From the NCBI RefSeq assembly GCF_001425265.1, contig NZ_LMEC01000021.1:62001-126000 (forward strand): a stretch of 64,000 nucleotides of DNA. The letters run 5' to 3'. A model generated the notes under the pieces. That model made no database searches and was not told the DNA's origin. It saw only the letters and a program-made list of their open reading frames with translations. The DNA comes from Massilia sp. Root418. GTDB taxonomy: Bacteria > Pseudomonadota > Gammaproteobacteria > Burkholderiales > Burkholderiaceae_D. Shown here piece by piece: positions 55,026 to 63,705 of the stretch. Numbering within the stretch: position 1 is the first letter of the stretch; the number at the start of each line of letters is the position of its first letter. A program made the position numbers and the translations under genes.

Positions 55026-55655
55026 ATGAATGCACCCACCCCGGCGAAGCGCCTCATCCTGATAGTCGACGACGACCAGCTGCTGGCCGCCTTCCTCAGC
55101 GAAGTGCTGCGCCACGCCGGTTACGACACGGTGCAGGCGTATTCGGCAGACCAGGCGCTGGCCCAGGTGGCCGAGCGCGAACCCGACATGGCGCTGCTCG
55201 ACATCCACATGCCCGGCATGTCCGGCCTGGAACTGGCCAAGCAGCTCAACCGCAACACCTCGGTGCCGTTCATGTTCCTGTCGGGCCGCGGCGACAGCGA
55301 CGCGGCCAAGCAGGCCGCCGCCTATGGCGCGGTGGGCTTCGTGGTCAAGCCGGTGGACGAGCAGCACCTGATGCCGGCCTTCGAAGCCGGCCTGGCGCGC
55401 GCCGACGAGATCCGCCAGTTGCGGCGCACCGAACTCAACCTGAACGCCGCGCTGGCGGCCGGGCGGGAAACCAGCCTGGCGGTGGGCTTGTTGATGTGCA
55501 AATTCCAGACCGACCGCAACACCGCTTTCGAAGTGCTGCGCGACCATGCGCGTTCCAGCCGCCGCAAGATCAACGAAATCGCCGACCAGTTGCTTACCGC
55601 CGAGGAAACCTTGAATGGATTGCATGCGGCGTTTAATACACGGTTAAAAAAATAA
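55026..55655 (+). CDS. Response regulator with ANTAR RNA-binding domain
   Basis: A 209-aa protein: receiver domain (about 8-125) with acidic pocket IVDDD, phospho-acceptor Asp in MALLDIHMPGMSG and Lys in GFVVKPVDE, a short coiled-coil linker, and a C-terminal ANTAR-like domain (about 145-205, ETSLAVGLLMCKFQTDRNTA, then EVLRDHARSSRRKINEIADQ). ANTAR proteins prevent transcription termination by binding paired RNA hairpins. It lies 45 nt after thiE, so it may be read with the thi operon. No partner kinase or nitrate/amide genes nearby; target unknown. Confidence 0.85.
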   Translation: MNAPTPAKRLILIVDDDQLLAAFLSEVLRHAGYDTVQAYSADQALAQVAEREPDMALLDIHMPGMSGLELAKQLNRNTSVPFMFLSGRGDSDAAKQAAAYGAVGFVVKPVDEQHLMPAFEAGLARADEIRQLRRTELNLNAALAAGRETSLAVGLLMCKFQTDRNTAFEVLRDHARSSRRKINEIADQLLTAEETLNGLHAAFNTRLKK

Positions 55656-55686
55656 GATCTGCTTCTTTTCGGAAATACGCTAAACT

Positions 55687-55723
55687 AGCAATACAGTAAC
55701 GAGCAACACAGTAACTAGCAACA
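55687..55723. repeat. 15-nt tandem repeat, about 2.5 copies
   Basis: Units AGCAATACAGTAACG and AGCAACACAGTAACT followed by a partial AGCAACA. It lies in the 274-nt gap between the ANTAR regulator and the receiver gene at 55930; I see nothing else in that gap. Confidence 0.7.
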
Positions 55724-55929
55724 TCGCCCCGGGGTCCTGAACCGCCCCGCCGGCTTTCCCCTTCAGCGCGCCCTTCCCCTGCCGCTGTATCAGAATTTCG
55801 GCCCAGCTCCGCCGACCCTGCACCCTGAACCCATCGATCCGGCAGCGCCTTGTTGCGCGCGCCACATCCGGTTCCAGGCTCTGCGCCATAAAAACACCGC
55901 GGCCACAGCGGCCGCAGGCGGAGAAAAAG

Positions 55930-56364
55930 ATGAAAGACGATCTGAACACCCTGGACGACGTCCTGGTAGAACTGGCAGCCGTGTACCAGGAAGTGCCGCG
56001 CGTGCTGCACGTCGACGGCGACGGCGATTCGGCCCTGGTGCTGGCCACCTTGCTGGTGCCGGAAACCGAAGTGCACCACGCGGCCACCCTGGCCGACGCC
56101 GTGCGCGCCGTGGAGCAGGCCAGCTTTGCGCTGGTGGTGCTCGATCCGGACCTGCCCGACGGCGACGGCAACGACCTGCTGCTGCGCCTGAAGCAGCAGC
56201 CCGACAGCACCCCGGTGCTGCTGTATTCTGCCCGCCATCCCGGCCTGCGCACGCAGGCGCATGCCTTTCTGCCCAAGCCCTGGACTTCGCCGCGCCAGCT
56301 GTGGCGCACCGTGTCGCACATGCTGGGCATCGAGCCGGCGGTGATGCAGGACGACGCCACATGA
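55930..56364 (+). CDS. Receiver-domain protein 1, stand-alone
   Basis: A 144-aa protein: about 20 helical residues, then a degenerate receiver domain. The acidic pocket is weak (HVDGDGDS), the phospho-acceptor is probably the first Asp of VVLDPDLPDGDG, and the conserved Lys is in FLPKPW. Residues between are shortened. No output domain, so it works by protein contact or as a phosphate sink. It overlaps the next receiver gene by ATGA. Confidence 0.82.
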   Translation: MKDDLNTLDDVLVELAAVYQEVPRVLHVDGDGDSALVLATLLVPETEVHHAATLADAVRAVEQASFALVVLDPDLPDGDGNDLLLRLKQQPDSTPVLLYSARHPGLRTQAHAFLPKPWTSPRQLWRTVSHMLGIEPAVMQDDAT

Positions 56365-56765
56365 GCGGCGAGCTCAGCAGCATCCTGTATGTGGAGGACG
56401 ACCCGCATCTGCGCGGCGTAGCCAAGATGGCGCTGGAAGTGATGGGCCGTTTCACGGTGCGTGAATGCGCTTCCGGCCAGACGGCGCTGCTGGCGGCGGC
56501 CGATTTCCAGCCCGACCTGATCCTGCTCGACGTGCAGGCGCCGGGCAGCGGCGGCGTGGCCACGCTGGCGCAGCTGCGCAGCCTGCCGCACCTGTGCCGC
56601 ATCCCGGCCATGTTTGTCACCGGCCGCGTGTCGGGCGCCGACATGGCGCTGTACGTGGCGGCCGGCGCGGCCGGCATCATCGCCAAGCCGCTGGAACCGC
56701 TGCGCCTCGCGGGCCAGGTGCGCCGGCTGTGGGATGAGCAGATCGCAAACTTGCTGCCGGTGTAA
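56361..56765 (+). CDS. Receiver-domain protein 2, stand-alone
   Basis: A 134-aa single receiver domain: acidic pair in LYVEDDPHLR, phospho-acceptor Asp in LILLDVQAPGSGG (the usual MMPG loop reads QAPG), Thr in MFVTGRVSG and Lys in IIAKPLEPLR. Complete catalytic set, no output domain. The start ATG at 56361 overlaps the stop of receiver 1 (ATGA), so both are made together and may act as a pair. No kinase lies in the window. Confidence 0.88.
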   Translation: MSGELSSILYVEDDPHLRGVAKMALEVMGRFTVRECASGQTALLAAADFQPDLILLDVQAPGSGGVATLAQLRSLPHLCRIPAMFVTGRVSGADMALYVAAGAAGIIAKPLEPLRLAGQVRRLWDEQIANLLPV

Positions 56766-56838
56766 GCTTGTAATCCTTGTTATGATGCGGGTATCCCGAT
56801 TATCACGGTAACCCCCCCGACATACACAGGACACAAGC

Positions 56839-57945
56839 ATGAAAACCAAAGCAGCCGTTGCATGGAAATCCGGCGCACCGCTGACCATTGAGGAAGTGGA
56901 ACTGGGCGGCCCTCGCGAAGGCGAGGTGCTGGTGGAAATCAAGGCCACCGGCATTTGCCATACCGACTACTACACCCTGTCCGGCGCCGACCCGGAAGGC
57001 ATCTTCCCGGCCATTCTCGGCCACGAAGGCGCCGGCGTGGTGGTGGACGTCGGCCCCGGCGTGAAAACGCTCAAGAAGGACGACCACGTCATTCCGCTGT
57101 ACACGCCGGAATGCCGCCAGTGCAAATTCTGCCTGTCGCAAAAAACCAACTTGTGCCAGTCGATCCGCTCGACCCAGGGCCGCGGCCTGATGCCGGACGC
57201 CACCAGCCGCTTCTCCATCGACGGCAAGCCCATCTTCCACTACATGGGCACCTCCACCTTCTCCAACTACATCGTGGTGCCGGAAATCGCGCTGGCCAAG
57301 ATCCGGTCGGACGCGCCGTTCGACAAGGTCTGCTACATCGGCTGCGGCGTCACCACCGGCGTGGGCGCCGTGCTGTTCACCGCCAAGGTGGAGGCGGGCG
57401 CCAATGTGGTGGTGTTCGGCCTGGGCGGCATCGGCCTGAACGTGATCCAGGCGGCCAAGATGGTGGGCGCGGACAAGATCATCGGGGTGGACATCAACCC
57501 GGCGCGCGAAGAGATGGCGCGCAAGTTCGGCATGACGCACTTCGTCAACCCGACCAAGGTGGAGAATGTGGTGGACGCCATCGTCCAGCTCACCGACGGC
57601 GGGGCCGACTACAGCTTCGAGTGCATCGGCAACACCACCACCATGCGCCAGGCGCTGGAGTGCTGCCACAAGGGCTGGGGCCAGTCCATCATCATCGGCG
57701 TGGCGGCGGCCGGACAGGAAATTTCCACCCGTCCGTTCCAGCTGGTGACCGGCCGGGTGTGGAAGGGCTCCGCCTTCGGCGGCGCGCGCGGCCGCACCGA
57801 CGTGCCGAAGATTGTCGACTGGTACATGGAAGGCAAGCTCAACATCGATGACCTGATCACCCACAAGCTCAAGCTGGAAGACATCAACCAGGGCTTCGAC
57901 CTGATGAAGTCCGGCGAATCGATCCGCTCCGTGGTCGAGTTCTAA
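56839..57945 (+). CDS. frmA: S-(hydroxymethyl)glutathione dehydrogenase (class III alcohol dehydrogenase)
   Basis: A 368-aa zinc-dependent dehydrogenase for glutathione-linked formaldehyde oxidation. Catalytic zinc ligands Cys in GICHTDYYTLSG, His-Glu in GHEGAGVVVDVG and the late Cys in IGCGVTTG; structural zinc in CRQCKFCLSQKTNLC; NAD fold in VVVFGLGGIGLNVIQ. The GTSTFSNYIVV and SAFGGARGRTDVP segments are class III marks. Alone; no S-formylglutathione hydrolase or frmR gene is adjacent. Confidence 0.95.
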   Translation: MKTKAAVAWKSGAPLTIEEVELGGPREGEVLVEIKATGICHTDYYTLSGADPEGIFPAILGHEGAGVVVDVGPGVKTLKKDDHVIPLYTPECRQCKFCLSQKTNLCQSIRSTQGRGLMPDATSRFSIDGKPIFHYMGTSTFSNYIVVPEIALAKIRSDAPFDKVCYIGCGVTTGVGAVLFTAKVEAGANVVVFGLGGIGLNVIQAAKMVGADKIIGVDINPAREEMARKFGMTHFVNPTKVENVVDAIVQLTDGGADYSFECIGNTTTMRQALECCHKGWGQSIIIGVAAAGQEISTRPFQLVTGRVWKGSAFGGARGRTDVPKIVDWYMEGKLNIDDLITHKLKLEDINQGFDLMKSGESIRSVVEF

Positions 57946-57969
57946 GCGCCGCAGTTCCCCCGCCATTCC

Positions 57970-57992
57970 GCCGCCTGCTCCGCGCAGGCGGC
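57970..57992 (+). other. Hairpin after frmA
   Basis: GCCGCCTGC and GCAGGCGGC, 9-bp stem with a 5-nt loop, 25 nt after the stop codon. There is no T-run, so it is a weak terminator candidate at best. Confidence 0.4.
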
Positions 57993-58082
57993 ATTCTGTC
58001 GCAAATCCCTCGCTCCTGCGCCTGCCGTGCGCTACCTTCAAGCTCCGCCACCTTTCCTGCACGGCTGGAAGTAGAAAAAAAG

Positions 58083-58103
58083 TTCTAGACAGTGCGTTCT
58101 AGA
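58083..58103 (+). promoter_or_regulatory. Direct repeat TTCTAGA upstream of the M56 gene
   Basis: TTCTAGA at 58083-58089 and 58097-58103, 14 nt apart, each containing the palindrome TCTAGA, about 40 nt before the start codon. Possible operator; the regulator is unknown. Confidence 0.35.
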
Positions 58104-58140
58104 TCATTTAATCTACATTGCATATTTCAAGGAGTTCTCC

Positions 58141-60225
58141 ATGGCCGAGTTGCTGTCCCTGCTGATGCCTGCCATAGGCTGGTCGCTGCTGCACTTTGTC
58201 TGGCAGGGCCTGCTGGTCGGCTGGGCGGCCTCGCTGGCGCTGCAGCTGCTGCGCAACGCCCGCCCGCAGGCGCGCTACGCCGTGGCGTGCGGCGCCTTGC
58301 TGCTGTGCGCGGCCTTGCCGCTGGCCGGCATCATCTGGCGCGTGCTGGACGCTGCCGGCGGGGCGCCCGCCGCCGACCCGGCAGTGCTGCTGATGGCCGG
58401 CTCGGGCATGCTGGACGGCTCTGCCGTGGCGGTGCCCGCGCTGATGGACGACGGCTGGCTGGTGTCGTGGCAGTACCTGCTGCAGCGCCAGCTGCCTTGG
58501 CTGGTGCTGCTGTGGGCCAGCGGCGCGGCCTTTATGACGGTGCGCCTGTCGCTCGGCCTGATGTGGGTGCGCGAACGCACGCTGGAGGCGCAGCAGATGC
58601 CGAATGCGCATTGGCAGCAGCACCTGGACCGCCTGGCGCTGCGCCTCGGCCTGGAGCGGCCCGTGCGGCTGGCGGTGGCCGAGCACCTGGAGTCGCCCAT
58701 GACGGCGGGGTGCTGGAAGCCGGTGGTACTGGTGCCGGCCTCGCTGTTGACCGGCATGCCGGCGGACTTGCTGGAGGCGCTGCTGGCGCACGAGCTGGCC
58801 CACATCAAGCGCCACGACTACCTGGTGAACCTGGTGCAGAGCGCGATCGAGATTTTGTTGTTTTACCACCCGAGCGTGTGGATGCTGTCACGGCATATCC
58901 GCAACGAGCGGGAACAGATTGCAGATGATTTAGCCGCAAGCATGCTTGGCGAACCGCGGCGCCTGGCCCTTGCATTGTCCGAACTGGACCGCTTCCAGTT
59001 CGCTACCCCCCAGCCCGCGCTGGGGGCTCAAGGAGGAAACCTCATGTCCCGTATCAAACGCCTGGTCCGTCCGGACAGCCAGCCACTGAGCTGGAAGATC
59101 GCCGCGCCCCTGTTCGGCCTGTGCACCGCGTGCGCCATGCTGTACGCCCACGCCGCGCCGCAGCCGCCCGCCGTGCCGCCTGTCCCTGCCGCCCCTGCAG
59201 CCATGGCCGCGCCGCCAGCGCCGCCAGCCCCGGCCGCGCCTGCAGCGCCCGTAGCCCCGGCCGCGCCGCCAGCCCCGGCTGTGCCCGCAGCGGCCGCAGC
59301 CCCCGCAGCCCCCGCAGCCCCCGCAGCCCCCGCAGCCCCCGCAGCCCCCGCAGCCCCCGCAGCCCCCGCAGCCATGGCCGCGCCGCCGGCCCCGCCAGCC
59401 CCCACGCTGTCCAGTGACGCCACCACGGCCCGTACTCCCGGCCGCGTCCGCATGACCTTTGGCCGCTTGACCATGAACGACAACGCCAAGGACGCCTACG
59501 GCATCAGGCGCGGCGACGGCTACACCGCGATTTACTCCGGCCGCAAAGACATGGCCGAACTGAGCCGCCTGGAAAACGCCGTGAAGGGTGATTTCATCTG
59601 GTATCGCGACGGCGACCACGCTTGGCTGATCAAGGACCCCGCCTTGCTGGCCAAGGTCAGCGCCGCCTGGGCGCCCGCCGACGCCCTGAACCTGCAAATG
59701 AAAGAACACAACAAAGCCATGGAGCAGCACAGCAAGGCCATGGAAGCGCTGGGCGACAAGATGCAGGCAGCGTCCGAGCAGTCCGAACGCGCCGGGCGCG
59801 GCTTACAACACGACAAAATCGACCAGGTAGCGCGGCAGCAGGAAGCCGTCGCGCGCAGGATCGAAGCGGTGGCGCGCAGGATGGAGCGCAGCCGCGACGC
59901 CGGGGGCACCGACCGCGAAGCGCTGCAGCGTGAAATGGACGCCCTAAAGACGCAAATGGAGCCGTTCAAGCAGCAAATGAAGGAATTGACCGCCGAATTC
60001 GCGAAAACGCACGCCGAGGTGGCCGCCAAAAGCGCGCCCATGGAGGCACTGAGCGCGCAAATGCGCGAGGCCAGCAAACCCATGAAGGAGCTGGGACGCA
60101 AGCTGGGTGAGCTGGGCCGCGAGCAGGGCAGGCTGAGCCGGGAAGCCGACCGTACCGTGCGCGAACTGATCCAGAAAGCCGTGCGCAACGGCCAGGCCGA
60201 GGCGATGCCAGCGCCCAAGGGCTGA
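58141..60225 (+). CDS. M56 (BlaR1-like) membrane metallopeptidase with Ala-Pro linker and coiled-coil tail
   Basis: A 694-aa protein. The N-terminal domain has about four membrane segments and the zinc motif HELAHIKRHD (H217-E218-x-x-H221), followed by HIRNEREQIADDLA, as in BlaR1/MecR1 signal peptidases. After a further membrane segment (about 318-336) comes an Ala/Pro linker (about 340-420) that includes eight identical 9-nt repeats. It is followed by a small domain (RVRMTFGRLTMNDNAKD ... GDHAWLIKDP) and a long coiled coil (about 515-690). No penicillin-binding sensor domain and no BlaI-type repressor gene next to it. The signal is unknown. Confidence 0.85.
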   Translation: MAELLSLLMPAIGWSLLHFVWQGLLVGWAASLALQLLRNARPQARYAVACGALLLCAALPLAGIIWRVLDAAGGAPAADPAVLLMAGSGMLDGSAVAVPALMDDGWLVSWQYLLQRQLPWLVLLWASGAAFMTVRLSLGLMWVRERTLEAQQMPNAHWQQHLDRLALRLGLERPVRLAVAEHLESPMTAGCWKPVVLVPASLLTGMPADLLEALLAHELAHIKRHDYLVNLVQSAIEILLFYHPSVWMLSRHIRNEREQIADDLAASMLGEPRRLALALSELDRFQFATPQPALGAQGGNLMSRIKRLVRPDSQPLSWKIAAPLFGLCTACAMLYAHAAPQPPAVPPVPAAPAAMAAPPAPPAPAAPAAPVAPAAPPAPAVPAAAAAPAAPAAPAAPAAPAAPAAPAAPAAMAAPPAPPAPTLSSDATTARTPGRVRMTFGRLTMNDNAKDAYGIRRGDGYTAIYSGRKDMAELSRLENAVKGDFIWYRDGDHAWLIKDPALLAKVSAAWAPADALNLQMKEHNKAMEQHSKAMEALGDKMQAASEQSERAGRGLQHDKIDQVARQQEAVARRIEAVARRMERSRDAGGTDREALQREMDALKTQMEPFKQQMKELTAEFAKTHAEVAAKSAPMEALSAQMREASKPMKELGRKLGELGREQGRLSREADRTVRELIQKAVRNGQAEAMPAPKG
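59296..59367 (+). repeat. 9-nt tandem repeat, 8 identical copies, inside the M56 gene
   Basis: Eight exact copies of GCAGCCCCC, each encoding Ala-Ala-Pro in the linker of the M56 protein. The perfect identity suggests copy number can change by slippage without breaking the frame. Confidence 0.93.
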
Positions 60226-60242
60226 TTGGATATCCAGTGTTT

Positions 60243-60271
60243 TATACCGGGCCGCCAGCGGCCCCGGTATA
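60243..60271. promoter_or_regulatory. Palindrome over the uvrD -10 region
   Basis: TATACCGGGCCGC (60243-60255), CA, GCGGCCCCGGTATA (60258-60271): 13 paired bases with a single extra C. Its right arm runs into TATAAT (60268-60273), the likely -10 of uvrD. A start 7 nt further would fall at the uvrD ATG itself (60280). Confidence 0.55.
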
Positions 60272-60279
60272 ATCACGGG

Positions 60280-62589
60280 ATGCAAAATCTCCTCCACAAC
60301 CTCAATCCCGAGCAACTTGCCGCCGTCACGCTGCCCGCGCAGAGCGCCCTGATCCTGGCCGGCGCCGGCTCCGGCAAGACCCGCGTCCTGACCACGCGCA
60401 TCGCCTGGCTGATCCAGACCGGGCAGGTGTCGCCGGCCGGCATCCTGGCGGTCACGTTCACCAACAAGGCGGCGAAGGAAATGCTGACGCGTTTGTCGGC
60501 CATGTTGCCGATCAATACACGCGGCATGTGGATCGGCACCTTCCACGGCCTGTGCAACCGCCTGCTGCGCACCCATTACCGCGACGCCGCGCTGCCGCAG
60601 ACTTTCCAGATCCTCGATTCCCAGGACCAGCTGTCGGCCATCAAGCGCCTGCTGAAGGCGTTCAATATCGACGACGAGAAGTTCCCGGCCAAGTCGGTGA
60701 TGTATTTCATCAACAGCGCCAAGGACGCCGGCCTGCGCGCCGCCGACGTGGAAGCGTACGACGCCAACGAGCGCAAGATGGTGGAGCTGTACGGCCTGTA
60801 CGACGACCAGTGCCAGCGCGAAGGCGTGGTGGATTTTGCCGAACTGCTGCTGCGCAGCTACGAGCTGCTGAGCCGCAACCAGCCGCTGCGCGAGCACTAC
60901 CAGCAGCGCTTCAAGCACATCCTGGTGGACGAGTTCCAGGACACCAACGACCTGCAGTACAAGTGGCTCAAGCTGCTGTCCGGCCAGGGGCAGAGCCAGG
61001 GCAGCAGCGCGCTGTTCGCGGTGGGTGACGACGACCAGAGCATCTACGCTTTCCGCGGCGCCAACGTGGGCAATATGCGTGCCTTCGAGCAAGAGTTCAA
61101 CGTCAAGAACCTGATCAAGCTGGAGCAGAACTACCGCTCGCACGGCCACATCCTGGACGCGGCCAATATGCTGATCGCCAACAACAGCAAGCGCCTGGGC
61201 AAGAACCTGCGCACCGACGCCGGGCACGGCGAGCCGGTGCGCGTGTACGAAGCCAGTTCCGACCTGCAGGAAGCGCAGTGGATCATCGAGGAGACCAAGA
61301 GCCTGATCGCCGAGGGCGCGTCGCGCAGCGAGATCGCGGTGCTGTACCGCTCCAACGCGCAGTCGCGCGTGATCGAGCACGCCTTGTTCTCGGCCGGCAT
61401 TCCCTACCACGTGTACGGCGGCCTGCGCTACTTCCAGCGCGCCGAGGTCAAGCACGCCATCGCCTACTTGCAGCTGATGGACAACCCGCACAACGACTCG
61501 GCCTTCCTGCGCGTGGTGAACTTCCCCACGCGCGGCATCGGCGTGCGCACCATCGAGAATTTGCAGGGCGCGGCGCAGCAGTACGGCATTTCGCTGTACG
61601 CGGCCGTGCCTTATATGACGGGCAAGGCCGGCTCATCGCTGGCCGGCTTCGTCAAGATGATCGAAGGCATGCGCTTTGAAACGCAGCAGATGGCGCTGCC
61701 CGAACTGGTGCGCGTGGTGCTGGAGGGCAGTACCCTGCTGACCCACTACGCCACCGAGAAAGAGGGCGCGGACCGCATCGAGAACTTGGAGCAGATGGTC
61801 AGCGCGGCCACGCAGTTCGTGTCCGAGGAAGGATACGGCCAGGGCGCCCCGGCGCACCTCGGCCCGCGCGCGGACGCGCAGGCCGGCGCGCCCATCGTCA
61901 ACCAGGACGGCATCGAGATCCTGGACGCGGACGCGCCCCTGGCCACCGTCATGTCGCCGCTGTCGGCCTTCCTGTCGCACGCCTCGCTGGAAGCGGGCGA
62001 CAACCAGGCGCAAGCCGGCCAGGACGCGCTGCAGATGATGACGGTGCACTCGGCCAAGGGCCTGGAGTTCGACAACGTCTTCATCACCGGCCTGGAAGAG
62101 GGCCTGTTCCCGCACGAGAGCAGTTCGAAAGAGGAGGGGGGCGTGGAAGAGGAACGGCGCCTGATGTACGTGGCCATCACGCGCGCGCGCAAGCGCCTGT
62201 ACATGTGCTTCTCGCAGACCCGCATGCTGCACGGCCAGACCCGCTACAACATGAAGTCGCGCTTCTTCGACGAGCTGCCGGAAGAGTCCTTGAAGTGGCT
62301 CTCGCCCAAGGTGCAGTCGCACTGGTTCGCCAACAAGAAGTCGGCCTGGGACGAGGCGCCGCTCAACCTGGGCAGCGACAACGCGCTGGCCCAGCGCATG
62401 GCGCAGAAGACCGCCGGCGGCAGCGGCTGGCGCATCGGCGAATCGGTCGCGCACGGCAAGTTCGGCGAAGGCGTGATCGTCAACATCGAAGGCAGCGGCA
62501 CCAACTGCCGCGCGCAGATCAACTTCGGCAGTTGCGGCATGAAGGTGCTGGACCTGAGCGTGGCCAAGCTGGAGCGGCTGGGCCGCTAG
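60280..62589 (+). CDS. uvrD: DNA helicase II, UvrD/Rep family
   Basis: A 769-aa SF1A helicase for nucleotide-excision and mismatch repair. Motif I AGAGSGKTRVLTTRI, Ia VTFTNKAAKEM, II LVDEFQDTN, III GDDDQSIYAFRGA, IV LEQNYRSHGHIL, V TVHSAKGLEFDNVFITG and VI YVAITRARKRLYM are all present. The C-terminal region ends with a UvrD-type Tudor-like motif (WRIGESVAHGKFGEGVIV). Length and that tail favour UvrD over Rep. The ATG at 60280 (MQNLLHNLNPEQLAAV) is the family start. Confidence 0.94.
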   Translation: MQNLLHNLNPEQLAAVTLPAQSALILAGAGSGKTRVLTTRIAWLIQTGQVSPAGILAVTFTNKAAKEMLTRLSAMLPINTRGMWIGTFHGLCNRLLRTHYRDAALPQTFQILDSQDQLSAIKRLLKAFNIDDEKFPAKSVMYFINSAKDAGLRAADVEAYDANERKMVELYGLYDDQCQREGVVDFAELLLRSYELLSRNQPLREHYQQRFKHILVDEFQDTNDLQYKWLKLLSGQGQSQGSSALFAVGDDDQSIYAFRGANVGNMRAFEQEFNVKNLIKLEQNYRSHGHILDAANMLIANNSKRLGKNLRTDAGHGEPVRVYEASSDLQEAQWIIEETKSLIAEGASRSEIAVLYRSNAQSRVIEHALFSAGIPYHVYGGLRYFQRAEVKHAIAYLQLMDNPHNDSAFLRVVNFPTRGIGVRTIENLQGAAQQYGISLYAAVPYMTGKAGSSLAGFVKMIEGMRFETQQMALPELVRVVLEGSTLLTHYATEKEGADRIENLEQMVSAATQFVSEEGYGQGAPAHLGPRADAQAGAPIVNQDGIEILDADAPLATVMSPLSAFLSHASLEAGDNQAQAGQDALQMMTVHSAKGLEFDNVFITGLEEGLFPHESSSKEEGGVEEERRLMYVAITRARKRLYMCFSQTRMLHGQTRYNMKSRFFDELPEESLKWLSPKVQSHWFANKKSAWDEAPLNLGSDNALAQRMAQKTAGGSGWRIGESVAHGKFGEGVIVNIEGSGTNCRAQINFGSCGMKVLDLSVAKLERLGR

Positions 62590-62595
62590 CGGACG

Positions 62596-63705
62596 CTAGG
62601 CCCGCAGAGCCGACTCGCCGGCCGGGCGGCGGGCGGCGAGCCAGCGCTGCGCCATTTTCATGGCGGGCGCTTCAACGTAGTGCCAGCTGAGCATGGCCAG
62701 GGGCGCGGCCAGCAGCAGCGACAGGGCCAGCAGCTGCAGGGCGGCTAGCTGCGGCAGCGCCGTCTTCAGCATCAGCATGATGGGCCAGTGGCACAGGTAG
62801 AGGCCGTAGGAGTAGTCGTGATGGCGCAGGTGCCGCCAGCCGCGCAGCTGCGCGCTCCCCGCCCACAGCGCGACGGCGCCGGCGGCCAGGGCGATGCCGA
62901 ACCAAGTGAAGCTGTTGCCCGCCTGATCCGCTCCGCGCGTAAAATTTAACGCTACGAGGGTACAGGCGCTGGCCGCCTGCACGGGGCCGATGCGCAGTCG
63001 CGCCGCCAGCGTGCAGCACAGCATACCGGCCAGGAACATCGACCACAGCCGTTGTTCCCAAATGTAGTTGCCCGCCACGTCCGGAAACAGGCTGGCTGCC
63101 AGCAGCAGGAAGGCGGCCGTTCCCATCAGCCACTGCCGCAAGGGCAGGGCGGCGGCCACGCCCAGCAGGGCCACCATCACGTACATGCGGCCCTCCCAGT
63201 ACAGAGTCCACAGCGAGCCGTTCAGCGACTGGCCACCCAGCACGCCGGCAATCTGCCATTCCGTGTCCGGTATCGCGTAGCGCAGGCCGTGCAGCGAGAC
63301 ATTGCCCAATATATATTGCCAAGTCGGCAGGCTGAACAGGCCGCCCGCGCCGGGACTTGAAAACCATAGCACTGCGGGGACGGTGGTCAGCAGCACCATT
63401 GCTATCAGGCCCGGCAGGATGCGGGCGGCGCGGCGCACCGCGAAGCGCAGCAGGTGCGGATCGTGCATCCAGCTGCGGGTGATGAAGAAGCCGCTGATCA
63501 GGAAGAACACGGCCACCATCAGGAGGCCAAGGTTGGTGACCGGCTTGAGCAGGCGGCTGACGGGGTCGTCGCCGGGAGAAACGGGCGCCAGCAGGTAGGC
63601 ATGGTGGACCACCACGCCCAAGGCGGCAGCCAGCCGCACCAGGTTAAAACCGTTGTCGCGGGCTGCTGCCGCGTCAGCGAGGGTGCGCGGCGGCACCAGC
63701 GTCAA
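62596..63705 (-). CDS. Acyltransferase 3 family membrane protein (OafA/YrhL-like)
   Basis: A 369-aa integral membrane acyltransferase with about ten segments. The family signature is at the start (FNLVRLAAALGVVVHHAYLL with the catalytic His), followed by FFLISGFFITRSW and RRAARILPGL, and GSLWTLYWEGRMYV later. It O-acylates surface sugars such as LPS or exopolysaccharide; the substrate cannot be read. No sugar gene cluster is nearby. It overlaps the upstream gene by ATGA on the minus strand and is convergent with uvrD. Confidence 0.92.
   Translation of the reverse strand: MTLVPPRTLADAAAARDNGFNLVRLAAALGVVVHHAYLLAPVSPGDDPVSRLLKPVTNLGLLMVAVFFLISGFFITRSWMHDPHLLRFAVRRAARILPGLIAMVLLTTVPAVLWFSSPGAGGLFSLPTWQYILGNVSLHGLRYAIPDTEWQIAGVLGGQSLNGSLWTLYWEGRMYVMVALLGVAAALPLRQWLMGTAAFLLLAASLFPDVAGNYIWEQRLWSMFLAGMLCCTLAARLRIGPVQAASACTLVALNFTRGADQAGNSFTWFGIALAAGAVALWAGSAQLRGWRHLRHHDYSYGLYLCHWPIMLMLKTALPQLAALQLLALSLLLAAPLAMLSWHYVEAPAMKMAQRWLAARRPAGESALRA

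Noticed and set aside
59296..59367. CRISPR-like array
   Set aside because: The repeats are 9 nt, directly contiguous, in frame inside a coding region, and lack spacers.
60243..60271. SOS box for uvrD
   Set aside because: The palindrome does not have the CTG-N10-CAG form, and no other such site lies before uvrD.
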